The position numbers were made by a program, and so were the translations under genes. DNA of 64,000 nucleotides from Aquincola tertiaricarbonis (GTDB lineage Bacteria; Pseudomonadota; Gammaproteobacteria; Burkholderiales; Burkholderiaceae_C): the NCBI RefSeq assembly GCF_000969605.1, contig NZ_JZUE01000010.1, forward strand, positions 1-64,000. Direction: 5' to 3'. This document shows, one piece after another, positions 51,898-60,972 of this stretch. The notes under the pieces are model-generated. The model did not search any database and had not been told where the DNA came from. It saw nothing but the letters and a program-made list of their open reading frames with translations. Each line of letters opens with the position of its first letter. The stretch's first letter is position 1.

Positions 51898-52656
51898 TCA
51901 GCCGGGCTGCCAGCCCAGCCGGCGCGACAGGCCGTCGGCCACGCGCTTGAGTTCCGTCGCCAGCGGGCCGTCCCAGTCGCTGTCGAAGGTGGCACTGGGG
52001 CCGATTGCGGTGATGCTGAGCACCACCGCGCCGCGGCCGTCGAACACCGGCGCCGCCAGGGCGCTGACGCCCGGCAGCGACAAGTCCACCGCACGTGCCA
52101 GGCCGCGCCGCCGTACCTCTTCCAGCTGCGCCTCGAAACCCGGCGCCGGCGCTTCCTCCGCCAGGAGCGGCGCCACTTCCGCCCGCGGATGGAAGGCGGC
52201 GAACAACCAGCCCGACGCGGTACCGCGCACACTCATCACCGTGCCGTGGCGCATCGCCACATGCACCGGGGAGGGCGCCTCGGCCACCCGCACGATGGTC
52301 GGCCCGCGGTTGCCCCACACCGCGAGCGCCACCGTGTGGCCAGTGGCCAGCGCCAGCTCGTCGGCCAGCGGCGTGGCCAGCCGCACCGGGTCGTACTGCT
52401 GCAGGCTGATCAGCCCCAGCTGCAGCGCCAGCGGGCCCAGGCCGTAGCGGCCGCTGCCCGGCTCCTGCTCTACCAACCCGAGCTTGCCGAAGCTCACCAG
52501 GTACGGGTGCGCCTTGGCCGGTGCCATGCCGGCCTCGCGCGCCAGGTCCTTCAGCGGCATCGGCCGGCCGTGATGGGCCAGCGCCAGCAGCAGCTGGCCG
52601 CCCACCTCGATGCTCTGGATGCCCCGCGGCCCGCGTCCCTCGTCGGCGTCGTCCAT
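51898..52656 (-). CDS. IclR-family regulator of the homogentisate operon
   Basis: A 252-residue IclR-type repressor/activator: winged helix-turn-helix at about residues 14-70 (LLALAHHGRPMPLKDLAREA), then the ligand-binding domain (GHTVALAVWGNRGPTIVRVA, RRRGLARAVDLSLPGVSALA). It is divergent from the five-gene homogentisate operon starting at 52758 and shares with it a 101-bp promoter containing two copies of a GTTAGA-based site. Confidence 0.9.
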   Translation of the reverse strand: MDDADEGRGPRGIQSIEVGGQLLLALAHHGRPMPLKDLAREAGMAPAKAHPYLVSFGKLGLVEQEPGSGRYGLGPLALQLGLISLQQYDPVRLATPLADELALATGHTVALAVWGNRGPTIVRVAEAPSPVHVAMRHGTVMSVRGTASGWLFAAFHPRAEVAPLLAEEAPAPGFEAQLEEVRRRGLARAVDLSLPGVSALAAPVFDGRGAVVLSITAIGPSATFDSDWDGPLATELKRVADGLSRRLGWQPG

Positions 52657-52682
52657 GCTCGTGTTTCTACTTATGCGAATGA

Positions 52683-52737
52683 GTTAGACATTATCTAACG
52701 GATTGACTACAGTCAAATCAGTTAGACATCGTTGAAC
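52683..52737. promoter_or_regulatory. Two operator-like repeats in the IclR/homogentisate divergent promoter
   Basis: GTTAGACATTATCTAAC (52683-52699) is a perfect GTTAGA-N5-TCTAAC inverted repeat. GTTAGACATCGTTGAAC (52721-52737) keeps the left arm and spacing with a weaker right arm. Their starts are 38 bases apart, about 3.6 helical turns. Divergent IclR targets commonly have paired sites of this kind. Confidence 0.55.
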
Positions 52738-52757
52738 TCGTTAACCAAGGTCAAACC

Positions 52758-53711
52758 ATGAGCAAAGCCTTCGCCTCGCAAGCCGATCTCGAAGAAAAGC
52801 AGGTGAGCTTCACCCAGCTGTCCGACAACGCCTATGCGTACACGGCCGAAGGCGACCCGAACACCGGCGTGATCATTGGCGACGACGCGGTGATGGTGCT
52901 CGACACCCAGGCCACGCCGGTGATGGCGCAGGACGTGATCCGCCGCATCCGCGAGGTGACGGACAAGCCGATCAAGTACGTGCTGATGACGCACTACCAC
53001 GCGGTGCGCGTGCTGGGCGCCAGCGCCTACGGTGCCGAGCACATCATCGCCAGCCAGGACACACGCGACCTCATCGTCGAGCGCGGCGAGCAGGACAAGG
53101 CCAGCGAGATCGGCCGCTTCCCGCGCCTGTTCCGCAACGTGGAGAGCGTGCCGGCCGGCCTCACCTGGCCCACCATCACCTTCAGCGGCAGGATGACGCT
53201 GTGGCTGGGCAGCCTGGAAGTGCAGCTGCTGCAGCTGGGCCGTGGCCATACGAAGGGCGACACCGTGGCCTGGCTGCCGCAGCAGAGGATCCTGTTCAGC
53301 GGCGACTTGGTCGAGTTCGATGCCACGCCCTATGCCGGCGACGCCTACTTCAAGGACTGGCCGCAGACGCTGGACAACCTGGCCGCGCTGCAGCCGCAGA
53401 AGCTGGTGCCCGGCCGCGGCGCCGCGCTCACCACGCCGGAGGCGGTGCAGCAGGGCCTGGCCGGCACGCGCGACTTCATCGCCGACGTGTGGGCCAACGT
53501 GCAGGCCGGCGTGGCCGCGGGCCAGGACCTGAACACCGTCTACAAGCAGACCTACGCGGCGCTCAAGCCCAAGTACGGCCATTGGGTGATCTTCGACCAC
53601 TGCATGCCCTTCGACGTCACCCGCTGCTACGACGAGGCCACGCAGTACCCCGACCCGCGCATCTGGACCGCCGAGCGCGACACCCAGATGTGGAAGACGC
53701 TGGAAGGCTGA
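52758..53711 (+). CDS. Metallo-beta-lactamase-fold protein with altered metal motif
   Basis: A 317-residue MBL-fold protein, first gene of the homogentisate operon. The usual HxHxDH motif reads HYHAVR, so the first two histidines are kept and the Asp-His pair is lost. Other ligand positions remain: GHTKGD, SGDLVEFDA and the C-terminal FDHCMPFD. It may hold one metal only. There is no signal peptide. It stands 27 bases before the FAD hydroxylase. Its substrate is unknown; a lactone or thioester from aromatic breakdown is a guess. Confidence 0.8.
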   Translation: MSKAFASQADLEEKQVSFTQLSDNAYAYTAEGDPNTGVIIGDDAVMVLDTQATPVMAQDVIRRIREVTDKPIKYVLMTHYHAVRVLGASAYGAEHIIASQDTRDLIVERGEQDKASEIGRFPRLFRNVESVPAGLTWPTITFSGRMTLWLGSLEVQLLQLGRGHTKGDTVAWLPQQRILFSGDLVEFDATPYAGDAYFKDWPQTLDNLAALQPQKLVPGRGAALTTPEAVQQGLAGTRDFIADVWANVQAGVAAGQDLNTVYKQTYAALKPKYGHWVIFDHCMPFDVTRCYDEATQYPDPRIWTAERDTQMWKTLEG

Positions 53712-53738
53712 GCACCGCACGACCACGAGGACAAGGCC

Positions 53739-55364
53739 ATGGACTTCCAGACCCTGCAGTTCCCGTATCGGCGGCATGCCGACCAGAGCGCCGCCGAGCC
53801 GGCGCGCCATCCGGTGGTGGTGGTGGGTGCCGGGCCGGTGGGCCTGGCCCTGGCCATCGACCTGGCGCAGCGCAACGTGCCGGTCGTGGTGCTGGACAAC
53901 GACCACCAGCTGTCCGTCGGCTCGCGTGCCATCTGCTTTGCCAAGCGCACGCTGGAAATCTTCGACCGCCTGGGCTGCGGCCAGCCGATGGTGGACAAGG
54001 GCGTGTCCTGGAACGTCGGCCGCGTGTTCCTGCGCAACGAGCCGGTGTATGCCTTCGACCTGCTGCCCGAGGCCGGCCATGAGCGCCCGGCCTTCATCAA
54101 CCTGCAGCAGTACTACGTCGAGGGCTACCTGGCCGAGCGCGCCGCGCAGCTGCCGCTGATCGACCTGCGCTGGGACAACGCGGTGAGCGCCATCGAGCAG
54201 CAGGCCGACCATGCGCTGCTGACGGTGGACACGCCCGACGGCCCCTACCGCCTGCGCGCCGACTGGGTGGCCGCCTGCGACGGCAGCCGCTCCACCGTGC
54301 GCGAGCTGATCGGCCAGAGCAGCACCGGCCGTGTGTTCAAGGACCGCTTCCTGATCGCCGACGTGAAGATCACCGGCCGCCAGCAGCCGCCCGAGCGCTG
54401 GTTCTGGTTCGACCCGCCGTTCCACCCCGGCCAGAGCGTGCTGCTGCACCGCCAGCCGGACGACGTGTGGCGCATCGACTTCCAGCTCGGCTGGGAGGCC
54501 GACCCCGACGAGGCGAAGAAGCCCGAGAACATCGTGCCGCTGGTGCGCAGGCTGCTGGGGCCGGACGTGCCCTTCACGCTGGAGTGGGCCAGCGTCTACA
54601 CCTTCGGCTGCCGGCGCATGGGCAGCTTCTGCCACGGGCGGGTGCTGTTTGCGGGCGATGCGGCGCACGGCGTGTCGCCCTTCGGCGCCCGCGGCGCCAA
54701 CTCCGGCGTGCAGGACGCCGAGAACCTGGCCTGGAAGCTGGCCGCGGTGCTGCAGGGCGAAGCGGGCGAGGGCGCCGATGCGCTGATCGCCAGCTATGGC
54801 GCCGAGCGTGAATACGCGGCCGACGAGAACATCCTCCACTCCACCCGCGCCACCGACTTCATCACGCCCAAGAGCGCGGTGAGCCGGCTGTTCCGCGATG
54901 CGGTGCTGCAGCTGGCGCGCACGCAGCCGTTTGCGCGCAAGCTGGTCAACAGCGGGCGGCTGTCGGTGCCGGCCACGCTGGACGGCTCATCGCTGAACAC
55001 GCCGGACGTGGACACCTTCGCCGGCGCGATGCGGCCCGGCGCGGTGGCCGCCGATGCGCCGCTGCCCGAGGGTCGCTGGCTGCTGCGCGGGCTGGGCAGC
55101 GGCTTCACGTTGCTGGTGTTCGGCAGCGTGCCCGGCTGGGCGCGCGACTTGCCCGACCTGGGCCTGCTGGCCGTGCCGGCGGGCGAGGCCACCGCGCTGG
55201 CCTGGCAGCGTTACGACGCCACGCCGGGCAGCGCCTACCTCATCCGCCCCGACCAGCACGTGTGCGCCCGCTGGCGCGCGCCCACCGCCACCGCCGTGCT
55301 GGCCGCGCGCGCCCGCGCGCTGGGCCGCATGGTGGACCCGCAGACCGAAAGGAGCGCCGCATGA
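53739..55364 (+). CDS. FAD-dependent aromatic hydroxylase (MhpA/PHBH-like)
   Basis: A 541-residue flavoprotein monooxygenase. The dinucleotide-binding motif is VVVGAGPVGLALAIDLAQR near residue 28, the DG motif is WVAACDGSRSTVRELIG near 177, and the GD motif is RVLFAGDAAHGVSPFGARG near 305. A thioredoxin-like C-terminal domain follows. It resembles 3-(3-hydroxyphenyl)propionate hydroxylases, but genes on both sides act on homogentisate, so it may make homogentisate or a near analogue, for example by hydroxylating a hydroxyphenylacetate. That substrate is inferred. Stop overlaps the next start (ATGA). Confidence 0.85.
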   Translation: MDFQTLQFPYRRHADQSAAEPARHPVVVVGAGPVGLALAIDLAQRNVPVVVLDNDHQLSVGSRAICFAKRTLEIFDRLGCGQPMVDKGVSWNVGRVFLRNEPVYAFDLLPEAGHERPAFINLQQYYVEGYLAERAAQLPLIDLRWDNAVSAIEQQADHALLTVDTPDGPYRLRADWVAACDGSRSTVRELIGQSSTGRVFKDRFLIADVKITGRQQPPERWFWFDPPFHPGQSVLLHRQPDDVWRIDFQLGWEADPDEAKKPENIVPLVRRLLGPDVPFTLEWASVYTFGCRRMGSFCHGRVLFAGDAAHGVSPFGARGANSGVQDAENLAWKLAAVLQGEAGEGADALIASYGAEREYAADENILHSTRATDFITPKSAVSRLFRDAVLQLARTQPFARKLVNSGRLSVPATLDGSSLNTPDVDTFAGAMRPGAVAADAPLPEGRWLLRGLGSGFTLLVFGSVPGWARDLPDLGLLAVPAGEATALAWQRYDATPGSAYLIRPDQHVCARWRAPTATAVLAARARALGRMVDPQTERSAA

Positions 55365-55597
55365 ACACCGCTGCCCTGATCACCGAGCCGCACCTGGACG
55401 CACCCGACGACTTCTACGAGGCGCTGATCGAGATCCACCGCGACCTGCCCGAGGCCGAGAGCCATGCGCTCAATGCCCGGCTGGTGCTGCTGCTGGCCAA
55501 CCACATCGGATCGATGGCGGTGCTGAAGCAGGCGCTGGCCGTGGCGCGCCAGGGCGCAGTGACCGCAATTGATTCCACGAGGCACATCCATGAGTGA
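55361..55597 (+). CDS. DUF2783 small protein
   Basis: A 78-residue DUF2783 protein (PDDFYEALIEIHRDLPEAES, then NARLVLLLANHIGSMAVLKQ). Members of this family usually lie next to flavin hydroxylases in homogentisate or hydroxyphenylacetate clusters, as here. It overlaps both neighbours and so is part of a tightly coupled operon. It could be a small accessory subunit of the hydroxylase. Confidence 0.8.
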   Translation: MNTAALITEPHLDAPDDFYEALIEIHRDLPEAESHALNARLVLLLANHIGSMAVLKQALAVARQGAVTAIDSTRHIHE

Positions 55598-56903
55598 ACA
55601 AGCATCGCCGCTGCGCTACCTCAGCGGCTTCGGCAACCAGTTCGCCACCGAGGCGGTGGCCGGCGCGCTGCCGCAGGGCCGCAACAGCCCGCAGCAGGTG
55701 GCCCTGGGCCTGTATGCCGAGCTGATCTCGGGCAGCGCCTTCACCGCGCCGCGCCACGAGAACCGCCGAAGCTGGGTCTACCGGCGCCAGCCGTCGGTGG
55801 TCACCGGTGGCTTCGAGCCGCTGCCGCATGCCTACTGGAAAACCGGCGCGAAGGAGGGTGTGGACGCACCGCCCAACCCGATGCGCTGGCATCCGGTGGC
55901 GATTCCGGGCGATGACCAGCCCACCGACTTCATCGACGGCATCCGCACCGTGGCCGTCAACGGCGACGCCGATACGCAGAGCGGCATGGCCGCGCACCTG
56001 GTGCTCATCAACCGCTCGATGGAGCGGCGTGCGCTGGTCAATGCCGATGGCGAGATGCTGCTGGTGCCGCAGCAGGGCGCCATCCGCGTGACGACCGAGA
56101 TGGGCGTGCTGGAAGCAGCGCCTGGCCAGATCGTGCTGGTGCCGCGCGGCATCGTGTTCAAGGTGGCGGTGGACGGGCCTTCGCGCCTGTACGTGGCGGA
56201 GAACTACGGCGCCCCGTTCCGCCTGCCGGAGCTGGGCCCCATCGGCAGCAACGGCCTGGCCAATCCGCGCGACTTCCAGGCGCCGGTCGCGGCCTACGAG
56301 ACCGAGCCCGGCGGCTATGAAGTGGTACGCAAGTACGCCGGCAAGCTGTGGCGCACCCGGCAGACGCACACGCCGTTCAACGTGGTGGCCTGGCACGGCA
56401 ACCTGGCGCCGCTGCGCTACGACACGGCGCATTTCATGGTCATCGGCTCCATCAGCTTCGACCACCCCGATCCTTCGATCTTCACCGTGCTCACCAGCCC
56501 CAGCGACACGCCCGGCACCGCCAATTGCGATTTCGTGATCTTCCCGCCGCGCTGGATGGTGGCCGAGGACACCTTCCGCCCGCCCTGGTACCACCGCAAC
56601 CTGATGAGCGAGTTCATGGGCCTGGTGTACGGCCAGTACGACGCCAAGCCCGAAGGCTTCAAGCCCGGCGGCATGAGCCTGCACAACTGCATGGTGCCGC
56701 ACGGCCCCGATGCCGAGGCCTTCGAGAAGGCCAGCAACGCGCCGCTGCAGCCGCACAAGCTGGACCACACGCTGGCCTTCATGTTCGAGAGCCGTTGGCG
56801 CTTCGTGCCCACCGAGTTTGCAATGAACGGCGGCGCGCTCGATCCCCACTATCCGCAATGCTGGTCGGCCCTGGACGACCGCTTCACCGACACCGCTGCA
56901 TGA
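55590..56903 (+). CDS. hmgA: Homogentisate 1,2-dioxygenase
   Basis: A 437-residue ring-cleaving iron enzyme that turns homogentisate into maleylacetoacetate. The start MSEQASPLRYLSGFGNQFAT is diagnostic, and the C-terminal jelly-roll holds the iron ligands in FRPPWYHRNLMSEFMGL and around GGMSLHNCMVPHGPD. The ATG at 55590 overlaps the DUF2783 stop by eight bases. The frame is complete. Confidence 0.95.
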   Translation: MSEQASPLRYLSGFGNQFATEAVAGALPQGRNSPQQVALGLYAELISGSAFTAPRHENRRSWVYRRQPSVVTGGFEPLPHAYWKTGAKEGVDAPPNPMRWHPVAIPGDDQPTDFIDGIRTVAVNGDADTQSGMAAHLVLINRSMERRALVNADGEMLLVPQQGAIRVTTEMGVLEAAPGQIVLVPRGIVFKVAVDGPSRLYVAENYGAPFRLPELGPIGSNGLANPRDFQAPVAAYETEPGGYEVVRKYAGKLWRTRQTHTPFNVVAWHGNLAPLRYDTAHFMVIGSISFDHPDPSIFTVLTSPSDTPGTANCDFVIFPPRWMVAEDTFRPPWYHRNLMSEFMGLVYGQYDAKPEGFKPGGMSLHNCMVPHGPDAEAFEKASNAPLQPHKLDHTLAFMFESRWRFVPTEFAMNGGALDPHYPQCWSALDDRFTDTAA

Positions 56904-58210
56904 CCGACTTCAACGCCTCCACCGACCCCACGCTCGATCCCGCGCTGCAGAGCTGGGTGGCTTCGGCCAACGAGCCCGGCACCGACTTCCCGCTGCAGAA
57001 CCTGCCCTACGGCGCCTTCCGCCGCGCGGGCACCGACGAGCCGCTGCGCATCGGCGTGGCCATCGGCGACCAGGTGCTGGACCTGAAGCAGGCCGCCGCT
57101 CAGGCCGGCTGGCCGGCCGACGTGGCCGCGCTGCTGGCGCCACTGGCCGCAGGCGACCTGAATGCACTGATGGCGCAGGGTGCCCCCGCCCGCCGCACGC
57201 TGCGCGCGGCCCTGAGCGCCGCATTGCGCGCAGGCAGCCCGCAGCAGGCCGCGCTGCAAGCTGCGCTGGTGCCGCAGGCGCAGGCCGAGATGGCCGTGCC
57301 CTGCCGCATCGGCGACTACACCGACTTCTACGCCGGCATCCACCACGCCACCGCGGTGGGCAAGCTGTTCCGGCCCGACAACCCGCTGCTGCCCAACTAC
57401 AAGTGGGTGCCCATCGGCTACCACGGCCGGGTGTCGAGCATCCGCGTCAGCGGCCAGCAGTTCCGTCGTCCCAAAGGACAGACGCCCGGCGCGGACGGCG
57501 TGCCGGTGTACGGGCCGGCCAAGCGGTTGGACTACGAGCTGGAGATGGGTGTGTTCGTCGGCGCCGGCAATGCGTTGGGCGATCCGCTCACGATGGCGCA
57601 GGCCGAGACCGAATGGTTCGGCATGGTGCTGCTGAACGACTGGTCGGCGCGCGACATCCAGGCCTGGGAATACCAGCCGCTGGGCCCGTTCCTGTCCAAG
57701 AGCTTCGCCAGCACGCTGTCGCCGTGGATCGTCACGCAGGAAGCGCTGGCGCCATTCCGCCGGCCGTTCACCCGGCCCGAGGGCGACCCGGCGCCGCTGC
57801 CTCACCTCGACTCGCCGGCCAACCGCGAACGCGGCGCGCTGGCCATCACCATCGAGGTCTGGCTGCAGACGGCGGGCATGGGCGCGCCCGAGCGCTTGAG
57901 CCAGGGCAGCGTGGGCGACGCCTACTGGACGGTGGCGCAGCTGCTGGCCCACCACAGCAGCAACGGCTGCAACCTGCAGCCCGGCGACCTGCTGGGCAGC
58001 GGCACGCTGTCGGGCCCGAAGCCCGACCAGGCCGGCTCGCTGCTGGAACTCACGCAGGGCGGCAAGCAGCCCATCACGCTGGCCTCGGGTGAGCAACGCA
58101 CCTTCCTGCAGGACGGCGACACGGTGATCCTGAAGGCCTGGGCGGAAGCCCCTGGCGCACGCCGCATCGGCTTCGGCGAATGCCGGGGCACGGTGCTGGC
58201 GGCGGGGTAG
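56900..58210 (+). CDS. fahA: Fumarylacetoacetase
   Basis: A 436-residue enzyme that hydrolyses fumarylacetoacetate to fumarate and acetoacetate, the last step of the pathway. Landmarks are YTDFYAGIHHATAVGKLFRP (with the metal-ligand aspartate and catalytic histidine), DYELEMGVFVG and LNDWSARDIQAWEYQPLGPF. A maleylacetoacetate isomerase is not in the operon and must be encoded elsewhere or be dispensable. The ATG overlaps the hmgA stop (ATGA). A strong terminator follows. Confidence 0.95.
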   Translation: MTDFNASTDPTLDPALQSWVASANEPGTDFPLQNLPYGAFRRAGTDEPLRIGVAIGDQVLDLKQAAAQAGWPADVAALLAPLAAGDLNALMAQGAPARRTLRAALSAALRAGSPQQAALQAALVPQAQAEMAVPCRIGDYTDFYAGIHHATAVGKLFRPDNPLLPNYKWVPIGYHGRVSSIRVSGQQFRRPKGQTPGADGVPVYGPAKRLDYELEMGVFVGAGNALGDPLTMAQAETEWFGMVLLNDWSARDIQAWEYQPLGPFLSKSFASTLSPWIVTQEALAPFRRPFTRPEGDPAPLPHLDSPANRERGALAITIEVWLQTAGMGAPERLSQGSVGDAYWTVAQLLAHHSSNGCNLQPGDLLGSGTLSGPKPDQAGSLLELTQGGKQPITLASGEQRTFLQDGDTVILKAWAEAPGARRIGFGECRGTVLAAG

Positions 58211-58325
58211 CCGGCACCGCGAGGGCGGGGCCGCCGTGCGGCTACACGCGTTCTTCGCGTGCCCTCGCGGCCATCGCCGCCAGGGCATCCGCCAGGTGGA
58301 GTGCGCCCTTGCCGGACTTCCATGA

Positions 58326-58359
58326 AAAAGGGGCCTCGGCACGCGCCGAGGCCCCTTTT
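58326..58359 (+). terminator. Rho-independent terminator after fahA
   Basis: AAAAGGGGCCTCGGC pairs perfectly with GCCGAGGCCCCTTTT over 15 bp around the loop ACGC. The flanking A and T runs allow it to work in both directions. It lies 115 bases after the homogentisate operon. Confidence 0.9.
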
Positions 58360-58546
58360 CCTTGCAATGTCGTTGCCCGAACCGCGCAACGCCTGCTTTT
58401 CCTCCCGGTAAACCGGACGGGGCCGTCGTCAACCCCGAAGCGGTGCATGGTGCATCGCACCATGAATTCTGTCCTCCCCGCAACCGTGGGGTGTCACCTT
58501 GCTGCCCCTACCATTGGTTGCAAACCACCACCATGAGCACACCACC

Positions 58547-60058
58547 ATGCCGGAAGCCGAAGCGCTGCTGGGACCGCAGACCCTCATCGGCATCATCGGC
58601 ACCGGCAGCATGGGGGCCGGCATCGCGCAGGTGGCGGCGCTGGCCGGGCATGCGGTTCGGCTCTTCGATGCCCAGCCCGGCGCCGTGCAGGCGGCGTTGC
58701 AGCGCATCGGCAACGAACTGGCGCACGGCGTGCAGCGCGGCCGGCTGGAGCCGGCTCAGCGCGCCGCCGTGCTGGACCGGCTGCAGCCGGTCGACTCCAT
58801 CGCCGGCATCGAGGGCTGCGGCCTGGTGATCGAGGCCGTGGCCGAGCGGCTGGAGGTCAAGCAGGCGCTGTTCCGCCAGCTGGAGCAACTGCTGCCGGCG
58901 CACACCGTGCTGGCCACCAACACCTCGTCGATCTCGGTCACTGCCGTGGCCCAGGGCCTGCAGCATCGCGGCCGCGTGGTGGGCTGGCACTTCTTCAACC
59001 CGGCCACCCGCATGCGGCTGGTGGAAGTGGTGCGGGGCCTGGACACCGACCATGCCGTGGCCGACGCCATCAGCCAGCTGAGCCGGGCCTGGGGCAAGAC
59101 GCCGGTGGATGCGCCCAACACGCCGGGCTTCATCGTCAACCGCGTGGCGCGCCCCTATTACGGCGAGAGCCTGCGGCTGCTGGCCGAGCAGCTGGCCCCG
59201 GCGCCGGTGATCGACCGGCTGCTGCGCGAGGCCGGCGGCTTTCCGATGGGGCCGTTCGAGCTGATCGACCTGGTGGGCGTGGACATCAACCTGGCGGTCA
59301 GCGAATCCATCTTCGCCGCCACGCAGTTCGACACCCGCTATGCGCCGCACCTGCTGCAGCAGGAGCTGGTGCGTGCCGGCCGGCTGGGCCGCAAGAGCGG
59401 TCGCGGCTTCTACGACTACCAGCTGGACGCGGCCACGCCGCTGGCCGCGCCGGTGGAGCCGGCGCCGCTGCTGCCGGCGCTGCGTGCCGCGGCCCAGCCG
59501 GGCCTGCTGGGGCCGCTGGTGGAGCGGCTGCGCGCCGGCGGACTGGTGGTGGTGGCCGATGGCTCGCTGCCGGCCGAAAGCCTGGCCATCGACGAGGTGA
59601 CGGTGGCGCTGACCGACGGCCGCACCGCCACGCAGCGCGGCGAAGGGCAGCCGCTGCTGCTGCTGGACCTGGCGCGCGACTTCGCGTCAACACGGGTGCT
59701 GGGGGCCACCGCCAGTGCAGGCCACCACGACCGGCTGCCCACGCTGGCCGTCGCGCTGCGGCCGGCCGGCATCGAGCTGCTGGCGCTGGACGACGTGGCC
59801 GGCCTGGGCGTGATGCGCGTGGCGGCCTGCCTGGTGAACGAGGCCGCCGACCTCTGCACCTGGACCGGCACGCTGCCGGCCGACATCGACATTGCCATGG
59901 TGCTGGGCGCCGGCCATCCGCAAGGCCCGATGGCCTGGGGCGAGCTGCTGGGCGCCCCGCGGGTGATCAAGGTGCTGGAACACCTGCAGGCGCACTACGG
60001 CGACAGCCGCTATCGGCGCTCGCCCCGGCTGTGGCGGATGGTGGCACCGCACAGCTGA
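58547..60058 (+). CDS. paaH: 3-hydroxyacyl-CoA dehydrogenase (PaaH type)
   Basis: A 503-residue NAD-dependent dehydrogenase of the late phenylacetate and beta-oxidation steps. The Rossmann motif is IGIIGTGSMGAGIAQVAALAG near residue 12; WHFFNPATRMRLVEVVRG near 148 holds the catalytic histidine; TPGFIVNRVARPYYGESL follows. Two C-terminal 3HCDH domains are present, the second after KSGRGFYDYQ, giving the length usual for PaaH. The ATG at 58547 is preferred to a TTG at 58499. It precedes paaI and paaK on the same strand. Confidence 0.88.
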   Translation: MPEAEALLGPQTLIGIIGTGSMGAGIAQVAALAGHAVRLFDAQPGAVQAALQRIGNELAHGVQRGRLEPAQRAAVLDRLQPVDSIAGIEGCGLVIEAVAERLEVKQALFRQLEQLLPAHTVLATNTSSISVTAVAQGLQHRGRVVGWHFFNPATRMRLVEVVRGLDTDHAVADAISQLSRAWGKTPVDAPNTPGFIVNRVARPYYGESLRLLAEQLAPAPVIDRLLREAGGFPMGPFELIDLVGVDINLAVSESIFAATQFDTRYAPHLLQQELVRAGRLGRKSGRGFYDYQLDAATPLAAPVEPAPLLPALRAAAQPGLLGPLVERLRAGGLVVVADGSLPAESLAIDEVTVALTDGRTATQRGEGQPLLLLDLARDFASTRVLGATASAGHHDRLPTLAVALRPAGIELLALDDVAGLGVMRVAACLVNEAADLCTWTGTLPADIDIAMVLGAGHPQGPMAWGELLGAPRVIKVLEHLQAHYGDSRYRRSPRLWRMVAPHS

Positions 60059-60251
60059 AGGCCACGCGCGCCGGTGCATCGGCGGCTGCGGTGGCCATGC
60101 GGTCGGCCGCGCTGGCCAGCAGCACGGCCATCACCATGCAGGCCAGCGGCACCGTGGCGGCCAGCCACACCGCCACCGGCCAGCGCAGCCATCCGCGCAG
60201 CAACGGCCAAGCCAGCCACGGTCGCGCGTGCATCACCAGGATCTTCAACAC
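59967..60251 (-). CDS. Possible small membrane protein
   Basis: A 94-residue frame with GTG start at 60251 behind a strong GAGGAGACC site. The first 50 residues are hydrophobic (PLLRGWLRWPVAVWLAATVP, MVMAVLLASAADRM) and could form one or two membrane segments. Its 3' end overlaps the paaH end by 92 bases on the opposite strand, which weakens the case. Confidence 0.4.
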   Translation of the reverse strand: MLKILVMHARPWLAWPLLRGWLRWPVAVWLAATVPLACMVMAVLLASAADRMATAAADAPARVAFSCAVPPSATAGASADSGCRRSAPAGVPAP

Positions 60252-60399
60252 GGTCTCCTCATCACTTCCTTGCCTGCGGGCCGAGTGTGTCGGCCGCGTG
60301 GCGCGAATGCGTCATCCAGATGACGGACAGCACGCATGCGCCTCGGGTTTGTCCCCACGCGATTGTGCTTCCGCGGTGGCCGGGGCCTCCCTAAAATTC

Positions 60400-60413
60400 A
60401 CCGACCGGTCGGT
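60400..60413. promoter_or_regulatory. Proposed PaaR operator
   Basis: ACCGACCGGTCGGT is a perfect 14-bp palindrome 12 bases before the paaI start. This sequence is a typical TetR-family operator, and a TetR gene lies at the end of the same cluster, so control of paaI-paaK by that protein is proposed. Confidence 0.7.
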
Positions 60414-60425
60414 ATATCAATTTCC

Positions 60426-60905
60426 ATGTCCATGGCCCTCGAACCCACGTCATCCACCGCCGCCGATGCACCGCAGCGCAGCGCGCAGCAGACCGCCGAG
60501 CATGTGCGTGACGCCATGTGGCGCAACGACCGGGCTTCGCAGGCGCTGGGCATGCAGGTGGTGGCCGTGGGCCCTGGCAGCGCCACGCTGACGATGGCGG
60601 TGCGCGAGGACATGCTCAACGGCCACGACATCTGCCATGGCGGCCTGATGACCACGCTGTGCGATTCGGCCTTCGCCTTTGCCTGCAATGCGTACAACGA
60701 GCTGACCGTGGCCTCCGGCTTCTCCATCGACATCATGGCGCCGGCGCGCCAGGGCGACGTGCTCACCGCGCGCTGCACCGAGCAATCGAAGTCCGGCCGC
60801 ACCGGCGTGTACGACGTGGAGCTGAGCAACCAGCGCGGCGAACGGCTGGCGCTGTTCCGCGGCCGCTCCTACACCGTGCGCGGCAAGCCGGCCGTGGCCG
60901 GTTGA
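60426..60905 (+). CDS. paaI: PaaI thioesterase
   Basis: A 159-residue hot-dog-fold thioesterase that frees CoA from stalled ring-hydroxylated phenylacetyl-CoA intermediates. The catalytic segment is LNGHDICHGGLMTTLCDSAF, with the aspartate in CDSAFAFA, and the second landmark is SIDIMAPARQGDVLTARCTE. I chose the ATG at 60426, just after the PaaR-type palindrome. It lies 67 bases before paaK. Confidence 0.9.
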   Translation: MSMALEPTSSTAADAPQRSAQQTAEHVRDAMWRNDRASQALGMQVVAVGPGSATLTMAVREDMLNGHDICHGGLMTTLCDSAFAFACNAYNELTVASGFSIDIMAPARQGDVLTARCTEQSKSGRTGVYDVELSNQRGERLALFRGRSYTVRGKPAVAG

Positions 60906-60972
60906 AGCGCCGCGCCAACCTTCATCGCCAACAGCAGTCGGCCGCGTGGCGCGCGGCCACAGGAGTGCCACC

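Noticed and set aside
49065-52232. Minus-strand 1,055-codon frame opposite the BTAD regulator
   Set aside because: It is a Gln/Arg-rich shadow frame that also crosses the IclR gene; the plus-strand frame has clear domains.
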